Source: CAYZPB01 sp964551195
GTDB taxonomy: Bacteria > Bacillota > Bacilli > Tepidibacillales > Tepidibacillaceae
NCBI GenBank assembly: GCA_964551195.1
Contig: CAZKBI010000003.1
Span: forward strand, 9,974 to 73,973
Direction of reading: 5' to 3'
Length of the DNA stretch: 64,000 nt
The translations under genes were made by a program, and so were the position numbers. Of the stretch, positions 1 through 8,818 are shown one piece after another. Positions within the stretch are counted from its first letter, which is position 1. Each line of letters opens with the position of its first letter. The notes under the pieces are model-generated. The model had not been told where the DNA came from. It worked only from the letters and a program-made list of their open reading frames with translations, and ran no database searches.

Positions 1-165
1 ATTGCTCATCGAGTTTCAACTATTAAAGAAGCTGATGAAATTATCGTTCTTGATGAAGGGAAAATAATTGAGCGTGGCAGACACGAAGAACTACTTGCCT
101 TGGCTGGCAGCTACTATGAATTATATGAACAACAACTACTTGAAGATATGATTGCTAATCAGTAA
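1..165 (+). CDS. ABC exporter subunit, C-terminal end only
   Basis: Only the last 54 codons are in the window, starting in frame at base 1 (IAHRVSTIKEADEIIVLDEG) and ending at TAA 163-165. The IAHR is the H-loop of an ABC ATPase domain, and the following segment with ERGRHEELL is the usual end of a type IV ABC exporter NBD. It sits 13 nt before the next ABC exporter gene on the same strand, so the two very probably form a heterodimeric exporter. The Walker motifs are outside the window, so it cannot be said whether this half has the degenerate or the complete ATP site. Confidence 0.9.
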   Translation: MAHRVSTIKEADEIIVLDEGKIIERGRHEELLALAGSYYELYEQQLLEDMIANQ

Positions 166-178
166 GGGTGTGAACTAG

Positions 179-2278
179 ATGAGTGAAGAATACAGAGAAT
201 ATCATGAGGAAACGGCCTTAAAGAAGGACTACGACTGGCGTATTTTTAGACGTCTATTAAAGTATACTAAACCACAGAAGTGGTTGATTCTGCTTGCAGT
301 TTTTCTAATGTTAATAATAACTGGTATCGAGCTGGCACAACCTTACATCATTAAAGTTGCAATTGATGATCATATCAATGGTATCTATACTCCCATGGTT
401 CGTTATGAACCAGGAATGGGACCACTTGAAGGAACAATCTATGATCAGCATGAATACTTGCGAATTAAGCGGTTAACGACCTTCACCGGTAAGAAGCTTG
501 TCGATCCGGCTACAGTTGATGCCATGCAGAAGTATCAGATTTTCAAAGAAAACGACCGTTTCTATCTCGCTATTGGTAAGGTTACTGCTAATCAGCAATT
601 TACTGTTGAGTGGCAGGGAACCACACCTACAGTAATCTTTGAAAATGGGCAACAACTTGCAGCAGTTGAACTAACCGAGGCAGAAATCAAAAGCTTCCGT
701 ACCTATGATATTAACGCACTCTATTTGATCGCCCTAATCTTTCTAGTACTCTTGTTGGTGCTATTTGTGGTTACCTATATCCAGCAATATATCTTGCAGT
801 ATTCTGGTCAGCGGATAATTTTCAGTATTAGGCAGGACTTATTTAGTCATATTCAGAAGCTCTCGCTTAGTTTTTTCGACCGTAACCCTGTCGGACGCAT
901 CCTAACCCGCGTCACAAATGATATTGAAACTCTGAATATGATGTATACGCAGGTTCTGGTCAGTTTCTTTAAAGATGCTGTGGTGCTAATCGGGATTGTT
1001 GTTGTAATGCTTTCACTGAATGTGAAGCTGGCTCTGATTTGTTTTATTTCAATTCCCTTCGTACTCTTCTCAACCTATCTATATCGAAAATATGCTCGAC
1101 CTGCTTTCCGTGAGGTTCGTGTTCGTCTAGCGCGAATTAATACAACCTTAAATGAGAACATTTCGGGAATGCGGATTATTCATATTTTTAAGCGTGAAAA
1201 ACAGCAGTTTGACCACTTTGATGAGATAAACACTGCACATTATGATGCAAGCATGCGTGAATTAAAGACTGTCGCAATTTTCCGACCGGCAATGGATTTA
1301 ATCTACTCGTTTGCCTTAGCCCTCTTACTCTGGTTCGGTGCGCAAGAGGTGCTTGCTGGCTGGATCGAGTTTGGTTTGCTCTTTGCTTTTATTGAGTATC
1401 TACGTCGTTTCTTCCAGCCGATTAACGACCTGACGGAACAGTTTACAGTTCTACAGCAGGCTATGGCCTCAGCTGAAAGGATCTTCCAACTGCTAGATGA
1501 TGATTCAATTATTCCGGAGCCAGAAAATCCAGTAATGGTTGAGAAATTTAGAGGCGAGATTGAGTTCGACCAAGTCTGGTTTGCTTATAATGATAAAAAC
1601 TGGGTCTTAAAAGATATTAGCTTTAAGATTATGCCCGGTGAAATGGTTGCTTTTGTCGGAGCAACTGGTGCTGGCAAAACATCCATCATTAACCTGCTTG
1701 GCCGTTTCTACGATATCCAAAAAGGTGCAATCCGCATCGACGGAATTGACATTCGCGATATTGAGCTCGATACACTACGACGTAACGTCGGTATGGTGCT
1801 GCAGGATGTCTTCCTTTTCTCTGGCGATATTCGTTCTAACATTACTTTAAATAATCAGAGCATAACCGAGCAAGAGATGCGCGATATTGCCCATCACGTT
1901 AATGCCAGCACTTTTATAGAGAAACTTCCGCAGATGTATGGAGAAGAAGTTAAGGAACGTGGTTCAACGCTTTCACAGGGACAGCGTCAGCTTCTATCTT
2001 TTGCGCGAACACTTGCCTTTAAGCCTTCTATTCTTGTTCTAGACGAGGCTACAGCAAATATTGATACAGAGACTGAAATATTGATTCAAGATGCCTTAAA
2101 CAAGTTAATAAAGGGGCGTACTACTATTGTCATCGCCCATCGTCTCTCAACTATTCAACATGCAGACAAAATCATTGTTCTTCATAAAGGAGAAATTCGC
2201 GAAATGGGTAACCATCAGGAATTATTAACAGGTGAGGGATTATATTATAACCTCTACCAGCTACAATATCAGGAGTAG
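179..2278 (+). CDS. Heterodimeric ABC multidrug exporter subunit with large extracellular insert (BmrD/YheH-like)
   Basis: A 699-residue half-transporter with N-terminal membrane domain and C-terminal ATPase. TM1 lies at about residues 35-60. It is followed by some 110 soluble residues before TM2 (about 180-205); most half-exporters have only a short loop here, but Bacillus BmrD/YheH carries such an extracellular domain. The NBD has Walker A VGATGAGKTS, a deviating signature LSQGQ, Walker B ILVLDEATAN with the catalytic Glu, and H-loop IAHRLS. A complete Walker B with a non-canonical signature is typical of the catalytic-Glu half of a heterodimer, the partner being the truncated gene just upstream. 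Substrate is unknown; drug or lipid export is inferred from the family. Confidence 0.88.
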   Translation: MSEEYREYHEETALKKDYDWRIFRRLLKYTKPQKWLILLAVFLMLIITGIELAQPYIIKVAIDDHINGIYTPMVRYEPGMGPLEGTIYDQHEYLRIKRLTTFTGKKLVDPATVDAMQKYQIFKENDRFYLAIGKVTANQQFTVEWQGTTPTVIFENGQQLAAVELTEAEIKSFRTYDINALYLIALIFLVLLLVLFVVTYIQQYILQYSGQRIIFSIRQDLFSHIQKLSLSFFDRNPVGRILTRVTNDIETLNMMYTQVLVSFFKDAVVLIGIVVVMLSLNVKLALICFISIPFVLFSTYLYRKYARPAFREVRVRLARINTTLNENISGMRIIHIFKREKQQFDHFDEINTAHYDASMRELKTVAIFRPAMDLIYSFALALLLWFGAQEVLAGWIEFGLLFAFIEYLRRFFQPINDLTEQFTVLQQAMASAERIFQLLDDDSIIPEPENPVMVEKFRGEIEFDQVWFAYNDKNWVLKDISFKIMPGEMVAFVGATGAGKTSIINLLGRFYDIQKGAIRIDGIDIRDIELDTLRRNVGMVLQDVFLFSGDIRSNITLNNQSITEQEMRDIAHHVNASTFIEKLPQMYGEEVKERGSTLSQGQRQLLSFARTLAFKPSILVLDEATANIDTETEILIQDALNKLIKGRTTIVIAHRLSTIQHADKIIVLHKGEIREMGNHQELLTGEGLYYNLYQLQYQE

Positions 2279-2291
2279 GCCGGTAGAGGTT
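2249..2291 (+). terminator. Possible terminator: 10-bp inverted repeat over the end of the ABC gene
   Basis: AACCTCTACC (2249-2258) and GGTAGAGGTT (2282-2291) are perfectly complementary, with a 23-nt spacer holding the stop codon. The loop is long and the T-run poor (AGGGTTTCT), so this is weak. It lies between convergent genes. Confidence 0.3.
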
Positions 2292-2320
2292 AGGGTTTCT
2301 AAATTTTAGAAGCTGGTAAC

Positions 2321-2809
2321 TTAGAATATTGTAACAAAAAAGTAAACGATCATCGCAATAAAAATTAAGGCTTTGAATAAACCACCGCCAAGCATACCGA
2401 GGAATGAGGCTACACCAACCTTTAAGGAGTCCCGTGCATTGGAACCAACTAGCAATTCAACCAGAACAGCCATCACAAATGGTCCGACAACTATCCCGAT
2501 TGGTCCCATTAGAAGTGGTCCAAGAAGTACACCGAAAATAACTGCATACTGTGTCTTTCGCGAACCGCCCCATTTCTTAACGAAGGCGATGCTGGCTAAA
2601 TAATCGACAACAAAGGAAAGTAGCGAAAGAACGGCTAATGCAATCCAGAAAGTAGTACCCGCAATCGGCTCAATGGCAAAATAATAGATGAGAACCCCCG
2701 CCCAAATTAATGGGGCGCCTGGGATTATCGGAATGAAAATGCCGATGAAGCTCGATAGAAATAAGATTATTATTGCTATCCAGATAAGTATCAGTACTAC
2801 TATTTCCAT
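2321..2809 (-). CDS. DUF456 family membrane protein
   Basis: 162 residues, almost entirely hydrophobic with about four to five membrane segments and glycine-rich turns (IPIIPGAPLIWAG near the N-terminus, GPLLMGPIGIVVGPF in the middle), the pattern of the DUF456 family. The function of the family is unknown. The gene starts 4 nt after the stop of the SPFH protein gene and is surely co-transcribed with it, which suggests a shared membrane role. Family call is from sequence pattern only. Confidence 0.8.
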   Translation of the reverse strand: MEIVVLILIWIAIIILFLSSFIGIFIPIIPGAPLIWAGVLIYYFAIEPIAGTTFWIALAVLSLLSFVVDYLASIAFVKKWGGSRKTQYAVIFGVLLGPLLMGPIGIVVGPFVMAVLVELLVGSNARDSLKVGVASFLGMLGGGLFKALIFIAMIVYFFVTIF

Positions 2810-2813
2810 TAAT

Positions 2814-3698
2814 CTATGATTCCTTGCTTCCAGTATTAATAATCGGTTGAGCTCCTCGATCAGAGACTATAGCAACCATTAAGTTATTGATCAAATCAAT
2901 CTTACGACTTTCATCAAACTTAACTAGCCCTTCATTCTCGATTCGCTGAATCGCCATCTGTGTCATGCCAACTGCTCCATCAACTATTTTTGCACGCGCA
3001 GCAATAATTGCGTTCGCCTGTTGACGTTGAAGCATTGCACTAGCAATCTCAGTTGAGTAAGCGAGGTGAGTCAGGCGAGCTTCTAGAACTTGGACTCCTG
3101 CCAGATTTAGTCTTTCCTGCAACTCTTTTGTGAGCTCGTCAGAAACGACTGATACATCACCACGTAGCGAAATCCCAGTCTCCTCGTAGTTGTCGTATGG
3201 GTATTTGGTTGCAACATGTCGTAGTGCAGTTTCGCTCTGAATCTCAACAAATTCCTCATAATTATCAACATCAAAAACTGCTTTAGCAGAATCAACAACC
3301 TTGAAAACGACAACCGCAGCGATTTCAATTGGATTCCCCGCAACATCGTTAACTTTCAGTCTGGTAGAGTTAAAATTGCGTACACGTAGTGAGATTTTAC
3401 GACGAAGTGTTAATGGTACAGTCATGTGAAATCCGCTATCACGAATTACACCGATGTATTTACCGAAAAATGTCACAACAATCGCTTGATTTGGTAGAAC
3501 GATTGTTAAGCCACTGAAAAGAACGCTACCAATAAGGACCAAAACAGCCCCAACTAGAACCATTGGTAATGTTTCGAAGCCAATTACAAATAGTCCACCA
3601 ATAATCAATACTAATGAGAGAATTATGCCAATAAATCCATTCGTGCGCCAAACACTATGTTCTTCCATATTTGAACGCCATACATTGTCTTCTTGCAT
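2814..3698 (-). CDS. SPFH/Band 7 domain membrane protein
   Basis: A 294-residue protein of the stomatin/prohibitin/flotillin group. After about 30 polar residues there are two hydrophobic segments (about 30-75), then the SPFH domain beginning IVLPNQAIVVTFFGKYIGV, and a C-terminal helical part rich in Ala/Gln (LQRQQANAIIAARAKIVDGA) as in these oligomeric scaffold proteins. The start is set at the ATG preceded by AAAGGAGGAATTT; the frame runs open 22 codons further upstream, but that extension has no ribosome site. It heads a two-gene operon with the DUF456 gene. The family organises membrane domains or protease complexes; the specific role here is not known. Confidence 0.85.
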   Translation of the reverse strand: MQEDNVWRSNMEEHSVWRTNGFIGIILSLVLIIGGLFVIGFETLPMVLVGAVLVLIGSVLFSGLTIVLPNQAIVVTFFGKYIGVIRDSGFHMTVPLTLRRKISLRVRNFNSTRLKVNDVAGNPIEIAAVVVFKVVDSAKAVFDVDNYEEFVEIQSETALRHVATKYPYDNYEETGISLRGDVSVVSDELTKELQERLNLAGVQVLEARLTHLAYSTEIASAMLQRQQANAIIAARAKIVDGAVGMTQMAIQRIENEGLVKFDESRKIDLINNLMVAIVSDRGAQPIINTGSKES

Positions 3699-3897
3699 AT
3701 AAATTCCTCCTTTTTTTATTAACCACGCAGTATCGACCGCGCAAAATTGATTAACTTTATTCATTATTTATTAACTATATGATATCATTATTAAAGCAGA
3801 TTAACAATTATTTGTATTCAAGATAAACGCTTTAGCAATCGCCTTAAGATTGCTTGATATTGCTTAATCAGACGAAATATATTAGGGAGTGAGCTAG
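3699..3897. other. Divergent intergenic region, SPFH gene / proS
   Basis: About 200 bases between divergent genes. It holds the SPFH gene's ribosome site and a 7-bp hairpin AGCAATC/GATTGCT (3834-3854) before proS. No T-box specifier or antiterminator sequence could be recognised. A TTGATA/TATATT pair at 3854-3883 was considered but would start transcription inside the proS ribosome site. Confidence 0.4.
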
Positions 3898-5355
3898 TTG
3901 ACAGAAGAAAAAAAAGAGGTTAAAAAATTTGTAAAAGAGATTGAAAGTATGGAGGAAAATTACTCTCGCTGGTATCTCGATATTGTCAGAAAAGCAGATT
4001 TAATGGATTACGGTCCAGTTAAAGGAACAATAATTTTTAAGCCCTATGGCTATGCTCTGTGGGAGAATATTCAAAGTGACTTAAATCGACGTTTCAAGGA
4101 GACTGGTCATGAGAACGTCTATTTTCCCTTACTGATTCCTGAATCCTTTCTGCAAAAAGAGATGAACCATGTTGAGGGTTTCGCACCCGAAGTTGCCTGG
4201 GTTACACAGGGTGGTAATGAAGTGCTAGAGGAGCGCTTAGTTATTCGCCCGACTTCTGAGACGCTCTTTGGCTCTGCCATGAGTAATTGGATCCACTCCT
4301 ATCGCGATCTACCAATGAAGCTCAACCAATGGGCGAATGTGATTCGCTGGGAGCGTTCCACTAAACCGTTTTTGCGGACATCGGAGTTTCTCTGGCAAGA
4401 AGGACATACAGCGCACGCCACTTATGAAGAGGCCGAAGAAGAAACCCTTCTAATGCTTCAAGTATATAAGGATTTTGCTGAGGAATTTTTGGCAATGCCC
4501 GTTCTAACTGGTCGCAAAACAGAAAACGAAAAATTCGCAGGTGCTGTGCATACTTACAGCATTGAAGCGCTGATGAGTGATGGCAAGGCACTACAAGCCG
4601 GAACATCACATAACCTGGGACAGAACTTTTCCAAGGTTTTTGATATCCAATATTCTGATCAGGAGAACCAATTACAGTATGTTTACCAGACCTCTTGGGG
4701 GGTCTCAACACGCTTGATTGGCGGATTAATAATGACGCATAGTGATGACCGTGGATTAGCTCTGCCACCATCAATCGCACCCTATCAAGTGGTGATTGTA
4801 CCAATTCTGCGTGGCGATACCGAACCAGTGCTCAATCAGGTTGCTGCGTTAGAGCAAGAGTTAAAGTCACTGGGGATTCGTGTTAAATCTGATGTACGCG
4901 ATGGAATGAGCCCCGGCTGGAAATTTAACGAGTACGAAATGCGTGGTGTACCCATTCGTATCGAGCTTGGACCGAAAGATTTAGAAAAAGAACAGTTCGT
5001 ACTTGCGAGACGCGACACTGGCGAAAAAGAGTTCTTACCACTAGCTGATCTGGCAACAATTATTCCGGCAACACTAGCGGAAATTCAAGAGAATATGTTG
5101 CTTAAGGCTCAGAACTTCATGGAGGAGCGGACTTTTGCAGCTGATACGATTGAAGAGTTGAAAGATAAATTGATGACTATGCGCGGTTTTTATGTGAGCT
5201 GGTGGTGTGATGATATTGAGTGCCTTGAGCAGGTCCAAATCGAGACTAGTGCAACGGCGCGAGTTATTCCTTTTGAACAACGTGAAGGTAAAGGAAAATG
5301 CATCTGCTGTCAGAAAGATAGCACAACAACAATCATTCTGGCGCGAGCATATTAG
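3898..5355 (+). CDS. proS: Prolyl-tRNA synthetase, archaeal/eukaryotic-type (ProS type 3)
   Basis: 485 residues, cytoplasmic class II aminoacyl-tRNA synthetase charging tRNA-Pro. Motif 2 is seen as VIRWERSTKPFLRTSEFLWQE and the catalytic segment as HNLGQNFSK; there is no editing (INS) domain between motifs 2 and 3, unlike the long bacterial ProRS. The C-terminal extension ends in Tyr (ARAY) and contains Cys pairs (WWCDDIEC and KCICC) that fit the zinc-binding domain of the archaeal/eukaryotic type. Start is TTG at 3898 after AGGGAGTGAG. A hairpin terminator follows. This type is scattered among Bacteria and usually ascribed to old gene transfer. Confidence 0.95.
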   Translation: MTEEKKEVKKFVKEIESMEENYSRWYLDIVRKADLMDYGPVKGTIIFKPYGYALWENIQSDLNRRFKETGHENVYFPLLIPESFLQKEMNHVEGFAPEVAWVTQGGNEVLEERLVIRPTSETLFGSAMSNWIHSYRDLPMKLNQWANVIRWERSTKPFLRTSEFLWQEGHTAHATYEEAEEETLLMLQVYKDFAEEFLAMPVLTGRKTENEKFAGAVHTYSIEALMSDGKALQAGTSHNLGQNFSKVFDIQYSDQENQLQYVYQTSWGVSTRLIGGLIMTHSDDRGLALPPSIAPYQVVIVPILRGDTEPVLNQVAALEQELKSLGIRVKSDVRDGMSPGWKFNEYEMRGVPIRIELGPKDLEKEQFVLARRDTGEKEFLPLADLATIIPATLAEIQENMLLKAQNFMEERTFAADTIEELKDKLMTMRGFYVSWWCDDIECLEQVQIETSATARVIPFEQREGKGKCICCQKDSTTTIILARAY

Positions 5356-5380
5356 AATAATTTATTTGGAATTAATAAAG

Positions 5381-5408
5381 GAGCCTTACCGGAAAATCGG
5401 CAAGGCTC
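5381..5408 (+). terminator. Rho-independent terminator of proS
   Basis: Stem GAGCCTTACCG (5381-5391) with CGGCAAGGCTC (5398-5408), one A-C mismatch, loop GAAAAT, then TTCTT. Confidence 0.75.
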
Positions 5409-5436
5409 TTCTTATATTAGTAACATAAATAAAAAA

Positions 5437-5465
5437 GGCCGCAAATCGCCAAATGATCTGCGGCC
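5437..5465. terminator. Second hairpin after proS
   Basis: Perfect 7-bp stem GGCCGCA (5437-5443) / TGCGGCC (5459-5465) with a 15-nt loop, flanked by A-runs on both sides (AAAAAA before and AAAAAAC after). The A-tract after the stem, not a T-tract, fits a plus-strand terminator poorly; it may act on minus-strand transcripts or be structural. Confidence 0.4.
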
Positions 5466-5526
5466 AAAAAACAAACTCTCACCAAACTTAAATTCATTTG
5501 GTAGATATATAATATCATTGAATTTG

Positions 5527-5564
5527 TATCTTGTGAATACTTATTTTAAAATATTCACAAGATA
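5527..5564. promoter_or_regulatory. Perfect 13-bp inverted repeat upstream of nadBCA (candidate operator)
   Basis: TATCTTGTGAATA (5527-5539) and TATTCACAAGATA (5552-5564) are exact reverse complements separated by 12 AT-rich bases. It lies about 60 bp upstream of the likely nadB -10 element. There is no T-run after it, so it is not a normal terminator. In Bacillus nadBCA is repressed by NiaR/YrxA; whether this repeat is a site for such a regulator is inference. Confidence 0.5.
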
Positions 5565-5599
5565 ATTGAGAAAAACAGGAAAATATGGTTGTTTTTCTA

Positions 5600-5630
5600 T
5601 TGTTTTATCCTATTTTATATGTGATATTAT
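5600..5630 (+). promoter_or_regulatory. Probable nadB promoter with extended -10
   Basis: TATTAT at 5625-5630 preceded by TGA gives an extended -10 (TGaTATTAT). A weak -35 TTGTTT is at 5600-5605, spacing 19. The start would be about 30 nt before the nadB ATG. Confidence 0.5.
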
Positions 5631-5670
5631 GGTATCAGTAAGGAAAGTTGGCTTAACAGGAGGTCACTCG

Positions 5671-7212
5671 ATGTATTTAGAAAAGGCTGATGTCGTAATA
5701 ATTGGCGGTGGAATCGCTGGTCTAGTTGTAGCCGAGCTGCTTTCACATAGCAAAAATGTTATCCTAATTGCCAAAGAAGAGCTCGAAAAAAGTAATTCCT
5801 ACCTAGCACAGGGTGGCATTGCTGCTTCCATCGATAAAGACGATAGTTGGAAAAAGCATTTCTTCGACACTATCGAAGCAGGCAACATGCATAATGTTGA
5901 AAAAACAACCTTAGAACTAGTCAGAAACGCACCCAAAGCAATTAGTCAACTCGTAAATCTTGGCGTTCCCTTCGACCGCGACCGCGATAATAACCTTCGC
6001 TTAGGACGTGAGGGTGGGCATAAGAAAAATCGGATTGTTCACGCAGGTGGGGATGCAACTGGCCGCTCCGTAACTGAGCACTTACTTGCTGCGATTATTA
6101 ATGATATTAGGATCCATTCACACGTGATGGCCTACGATCTATTAATTGACAATGGTCGCTGTGTTGGTGTAATTGCCAAAAACAATGTTGGAGAAACGAT
6201 TATTTATCAGGCTCCTTATATTATCTTAGCAACTGGCGGGATGGGCGGACTCTACCGAGTTACATCCAACGATTCAACAATAACTGGTGATGGTATTGCC
6301 ATGGCTTATCGTGCTGGTGCTGATCTAGTTGATTTGGAATTTATTCAGTTTCATCCCACGATGTTATTAACAGAAACAAATGTTTCTGCCCTAGTCTCCG
6401 AGGCTGTCCGTGGTGAGGGGGCACGCTTAATCGATGAAAATGGTCGCTTAATCATGCAAGGTGTTCACCCTCTCGCCGACTTAGCACCACGTGATATAGT
6501 TTCGCGCCAGGTTTACAAGGAGCTTGAGGCAGGCCACCAAATTTACCTTGATATTTCTAACATCGAAAATTTCCGCGAGCGCTTCCCACAGATTACTGCA
6601 CTCTGTGAGCAAAATAAGATTAACCTTGATAATCAACTGATTCCCATTACACCGGGCGCACACTTTATTATGGGCGGCGTCAAAACCAATATGGCGGGTG
6701 AAACTTCGGTTCCCGGACTCTATGCCGTTGGCGAGGTAGCTTGCAGCGGTGTGCACGGTGCCAATCGATTGGCCAGCAATTCACTGCTGGAGGGCCTGAT
6801 TTTTGCGGCTAGCTTGGCAAGTCATCTAGTGGAACAAGTTGAACCGGAGCTAAAAGACAGAATAACTTTGCCAGAAATTGGTCAACTGGAAATAGCGCTT
6901 CCAACAAGGAGCGAAATCAAACAGATTATGACCGATTATGTTGGCATTGTCCGTGATGAAATAGGACTTACTACTGCTGTCGATTGGTTCGAGCAATATA
7001 CAAAAATAATCAAATCAGATAAAATATTATTAGAGTTGACAAATGATGAGAAGATTATTACTAACATGCTAACTGTCGGTTGGTTGATTGCAAGCTCTGC
7101 ACTGATGCGCACGGAGAGTCGTGGCGGTCATTTTCGTGCAGACTACCCTGCCACTAATGATAAAGAGTGGCTCAAACACTACATAGTGAGGGGGAGAAGT
7201 ACCGATGAATAA
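5671..7212 (+). CDS. nadB: L-aspartate oxidase
   Basis: 513 residues. Oxidises L-aspartate to iminoaspartate with FAD, the first step of de novo NAD synthesis. The N-terminus has the Rossmann FAD motif VVIIGGGIAGLVVAELL. Family signatures follow: SNSYLAQGGIAAS, REGGHKKNRIVHAGGDATGR, FIQFHPT, SEAVRGEGARL, GAHFIMGGV and GEVACSGVHGANRLASNSLLEGL. The start is the ATG after ACAGGAGGTCACTCG; 35 further in-frame codons upstream cover the promoter and are not believed. It overlaps nadC by 8 nt and heads the operon nadB-nadC-nadA, the same order as in Bacillus subtilis. Confidence 0.96.
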   Translation: MYLEKADVVIIGGGIAGLVVAELLSHSKNVILIAKEELEKSNSYLAQGGIAASIDKDDSWKKHFFDTIEAGNMHNVEKTTLELVRNAPKAISQLVNLGVPFDRDRDNNLRLGREGGHKKNRIVHAGGDATGRSVTEHLLAAIINDIRIHSHVMAYDLLIDNGRCVGVIAKNNVGETIIYQAPYIILATGGMGGLYRVTSNDSTITGDGIAMAYRAGADLVDLEFIQFHPTMLLTETNVSALVSEAVRGEGARLIDENGRLIMQGVHPLADLAPRDIVSRQVYKELEAGHQIYLDISNIENFRERFPQITALCEQNKINLDNQLIPITPGAHFIMGGVKTNMAGETSVPGLYAVGEVACSGVHGANRLASNSLLEGLIFAASLASHLVEQVEPELKDRITLPEIGQLEIALPTRSEIKQIMTDYVGIVRDEIGLTTAVDWFEQYTKIIKSDKILLELTNDEKIITNMLTVGWLIASSALMRTESRGGHFRADYPATNDKEWLKHYIVRGRSTDE

Positions 7213-8062
7213 ACTTGAATTAACTGCGCTTCTTGAAGGAGCATTAAAAGAGGATATTGGATTTCAGGATGTGACGTCTAATGCGATTTTTGCAGCGACT
7301 GATCAGGCTAGTGGGCAATTTCTGATGAAGGCTGATGGCATCCTTGCTGGTGTCGAAATTATTCAGTCTACCTATCACCTACTCGACCCAACAGTCAAAG
7401 TTGAACTAATGGTCGCAGATGGTGAGCGAGTTCGCGCTGGTCAGATTATTGCCGAGGTGCAAGGACCTGTCATTACGTTACTTAGTGGAGAGCGTGTTAT
7501 TCTGAATCTGCTACAAAGGCTATCAGGGATTGCAACGAAAACTGCAGAGATTGTGGAAATTCTTGCTGATCCGACAATTCGCATCTGCGATACAAGAAAA
7601 ACAACACCCGGCTTACGCATGCTGGAGAAATATGCAGTTCGTGTTGGTGGCGGTTATAACCATCGCTTCGGGCTCTATGATGCCGTTCTAATTAAAGATA
7701 ATCACATCGCCTATGCCGGTTCAATTACAGCAGCTGTTGAACGTATTCGTGCAGAGCATGGACATATGCTAAAGGTCGAAGTGGAAACGGAAACTATGGA
7801 GCAGGTTCAAGAGGCGATAAAAGCTGGTGTTGATGTTATAATGTTAGATAATTGTTTACCACAGGCAGCACGTAGCTACGCAGCGATTATTCCCCCGGAA
7901 ATTAAGATAGAACTTTCTGGCGGAATCAATCAAGAAAATATTGCAAATTACCGTGGCACTGGTGTCAACTATATTTCATTAGGGATACTGACACACTCAG
8001 TCACATCATTAGATATCTCATTTAATCTTTCAGGAGGGGTTAAATATGACCAAAGTAAGTGA
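7205..8062 (+). CDS. nadC: Nicotinate-nucleotide diphosphorylase (quinolinate phosphoribosyltransferase)
   Basis: 285 residues, normal for the family. Converts quinolinate and PRPP to nicotinate mononucleotide, CO2 and PPi. Visible family blocks are ERVILNLLQRLSGIAT, DTRKTTPGLRMLEKYAV (PRPP/quinolinate site), GGGYNHRFGLYDAVLIKDNH, EVETETMEQ, and IMLDN followed by IELSGGI. It begins inside the end of nadB and overlaps the start of nadA by 17 nt, so the three genes are translationally coupled. Confidence 0.96.
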   Translation: MNKLELTALLEGALKEDIGFQDVTSNAIFAATDQASGQFLMKADGILAGVEIIQSTYHLLDPTVKVELMVADGERVRAGQIIAEVQGPVITLLSGERVILNLLQRLSGIATKTAEIVEILADPTIRICDTRKTTPGLRMLEKYAVRVGGGYNHRFGLYDAVLIKDNHIAYAGSITAAVERIRAEHGHMLKVEVETETMEQVQEAIKAGVDVIMLDNCLPQAARSYAAIIPPEIKIELSGGINQENIANYRGTGVNYISLGILTHSVTSLDISFNLSGGVKYDQSK

Positions 8063-8818
8063 TCAGCTTGAGCATAGAAAATTAATGGAAGAAAGTATCT
8101 GGAAGATGAAAGAAAAATTCGGCAAGAAACTTTACATTCCAGCTCATCATTATCAGAAGGATGAGGTTATCCAATTCGCAGATGATATTGGTGATTCACT
8201 CAAACTTGCAGAATTAGCGGCCGCCAATAAGGAGGCACAATACATCCTTTTCTGTGGCGTACACTTTATGGCGGAGACTGCCGATATGTTGACAGAAGCC
8301 AATCAGATTGTTCTGCTACCAGAGGCGGACGCGGGCTGTCCAATGGCCGATATGGCAACGATCAAGCAGGCAGAGAGCGCTTGGCTGCAGCTGATGCGTA
8401 TTTTCGGCGAGCGCATTCTGCCGATTACCTACATTAACTCAACAGCAGCAATCAAAGCTTTTGTCGGACGCAATGGTGGTTCAACTGTAACCTCTTCTAA
8501 CGCCAAAAAAGTACTGGAATGGGCTTTTACCCAGAAGGAGATAGTCTTCTTCTTACCGGACCGCCACCTTGGCAAAAATACTGCCTTTGAGTTAGGAATT
8601 CGTCCTGAACAGATGGCCTTGTGGAACCCACATCGTGAGGTGCTAGAGTATGCTGGCGAGCTAAGCGATATCAGAATTATCCTCTGGAAGGGATTCTGTG
8701 CTGTTCATCAACGTTTTACCCTTGCTGATATAGAAGAGGCACGTCGGGATCCCGAGGTTAAGGTTGTTGTTCATCCTGAGTCGTCTTTTGAGGTTGTACA
8801 GGCCTCTGATTATAGCGG
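8046..8818 (+). CDS. nadA: Quinolinate synthase A, 3' end lost in assembly gap
   Basis: 257 residues visible of a protein that is about 365 residues in Bacillus. Condenses iminoaspartate with dihydroxyacetone phosphate on a [4Fe-4S] cluster. Seen: IPAHHYQKDEVIQFAD, FCGVHFMAETADML (first cluster Cys), PEADAGCPMADM, TSSNAKKVLEWA, FLPDRHLGKNTA and WKGFCAVHQRF (second cluster Cys). The third cluster Cys and about 110 residues should lie in or beyond the N-run. Start ATG at 8046 follows CAGGAGGGGTTAA. An apparent 399-residue ORF joins this gene through the Ns to a transporter tail; that is an artefact. Confidence 0.93.

Noticed and set aside
3854..3883. TTGATA/TATATT promoter-like pair before proS
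   Set aside because: Transcription would begin inside the ribosome site, only about 8 nt before the TTG start.
4361..4804. 147-codon minus-strand ORF within proS
   Set aside because: Antisense shadow of a clear synthetase gene.
5566..5670. N-terminal extension of NadB by 35 codons
   Set aside because: It covers the promoter, does not resemble NadB, and the ATG at 5671 has a strong ribosome site.
5356..5670. Riboswitch or T-box in the proS-nadB interval
   Set aside because: Only two hairpins, an inverted repeat and a promoter are seen; no conserved riboswitch sequence.
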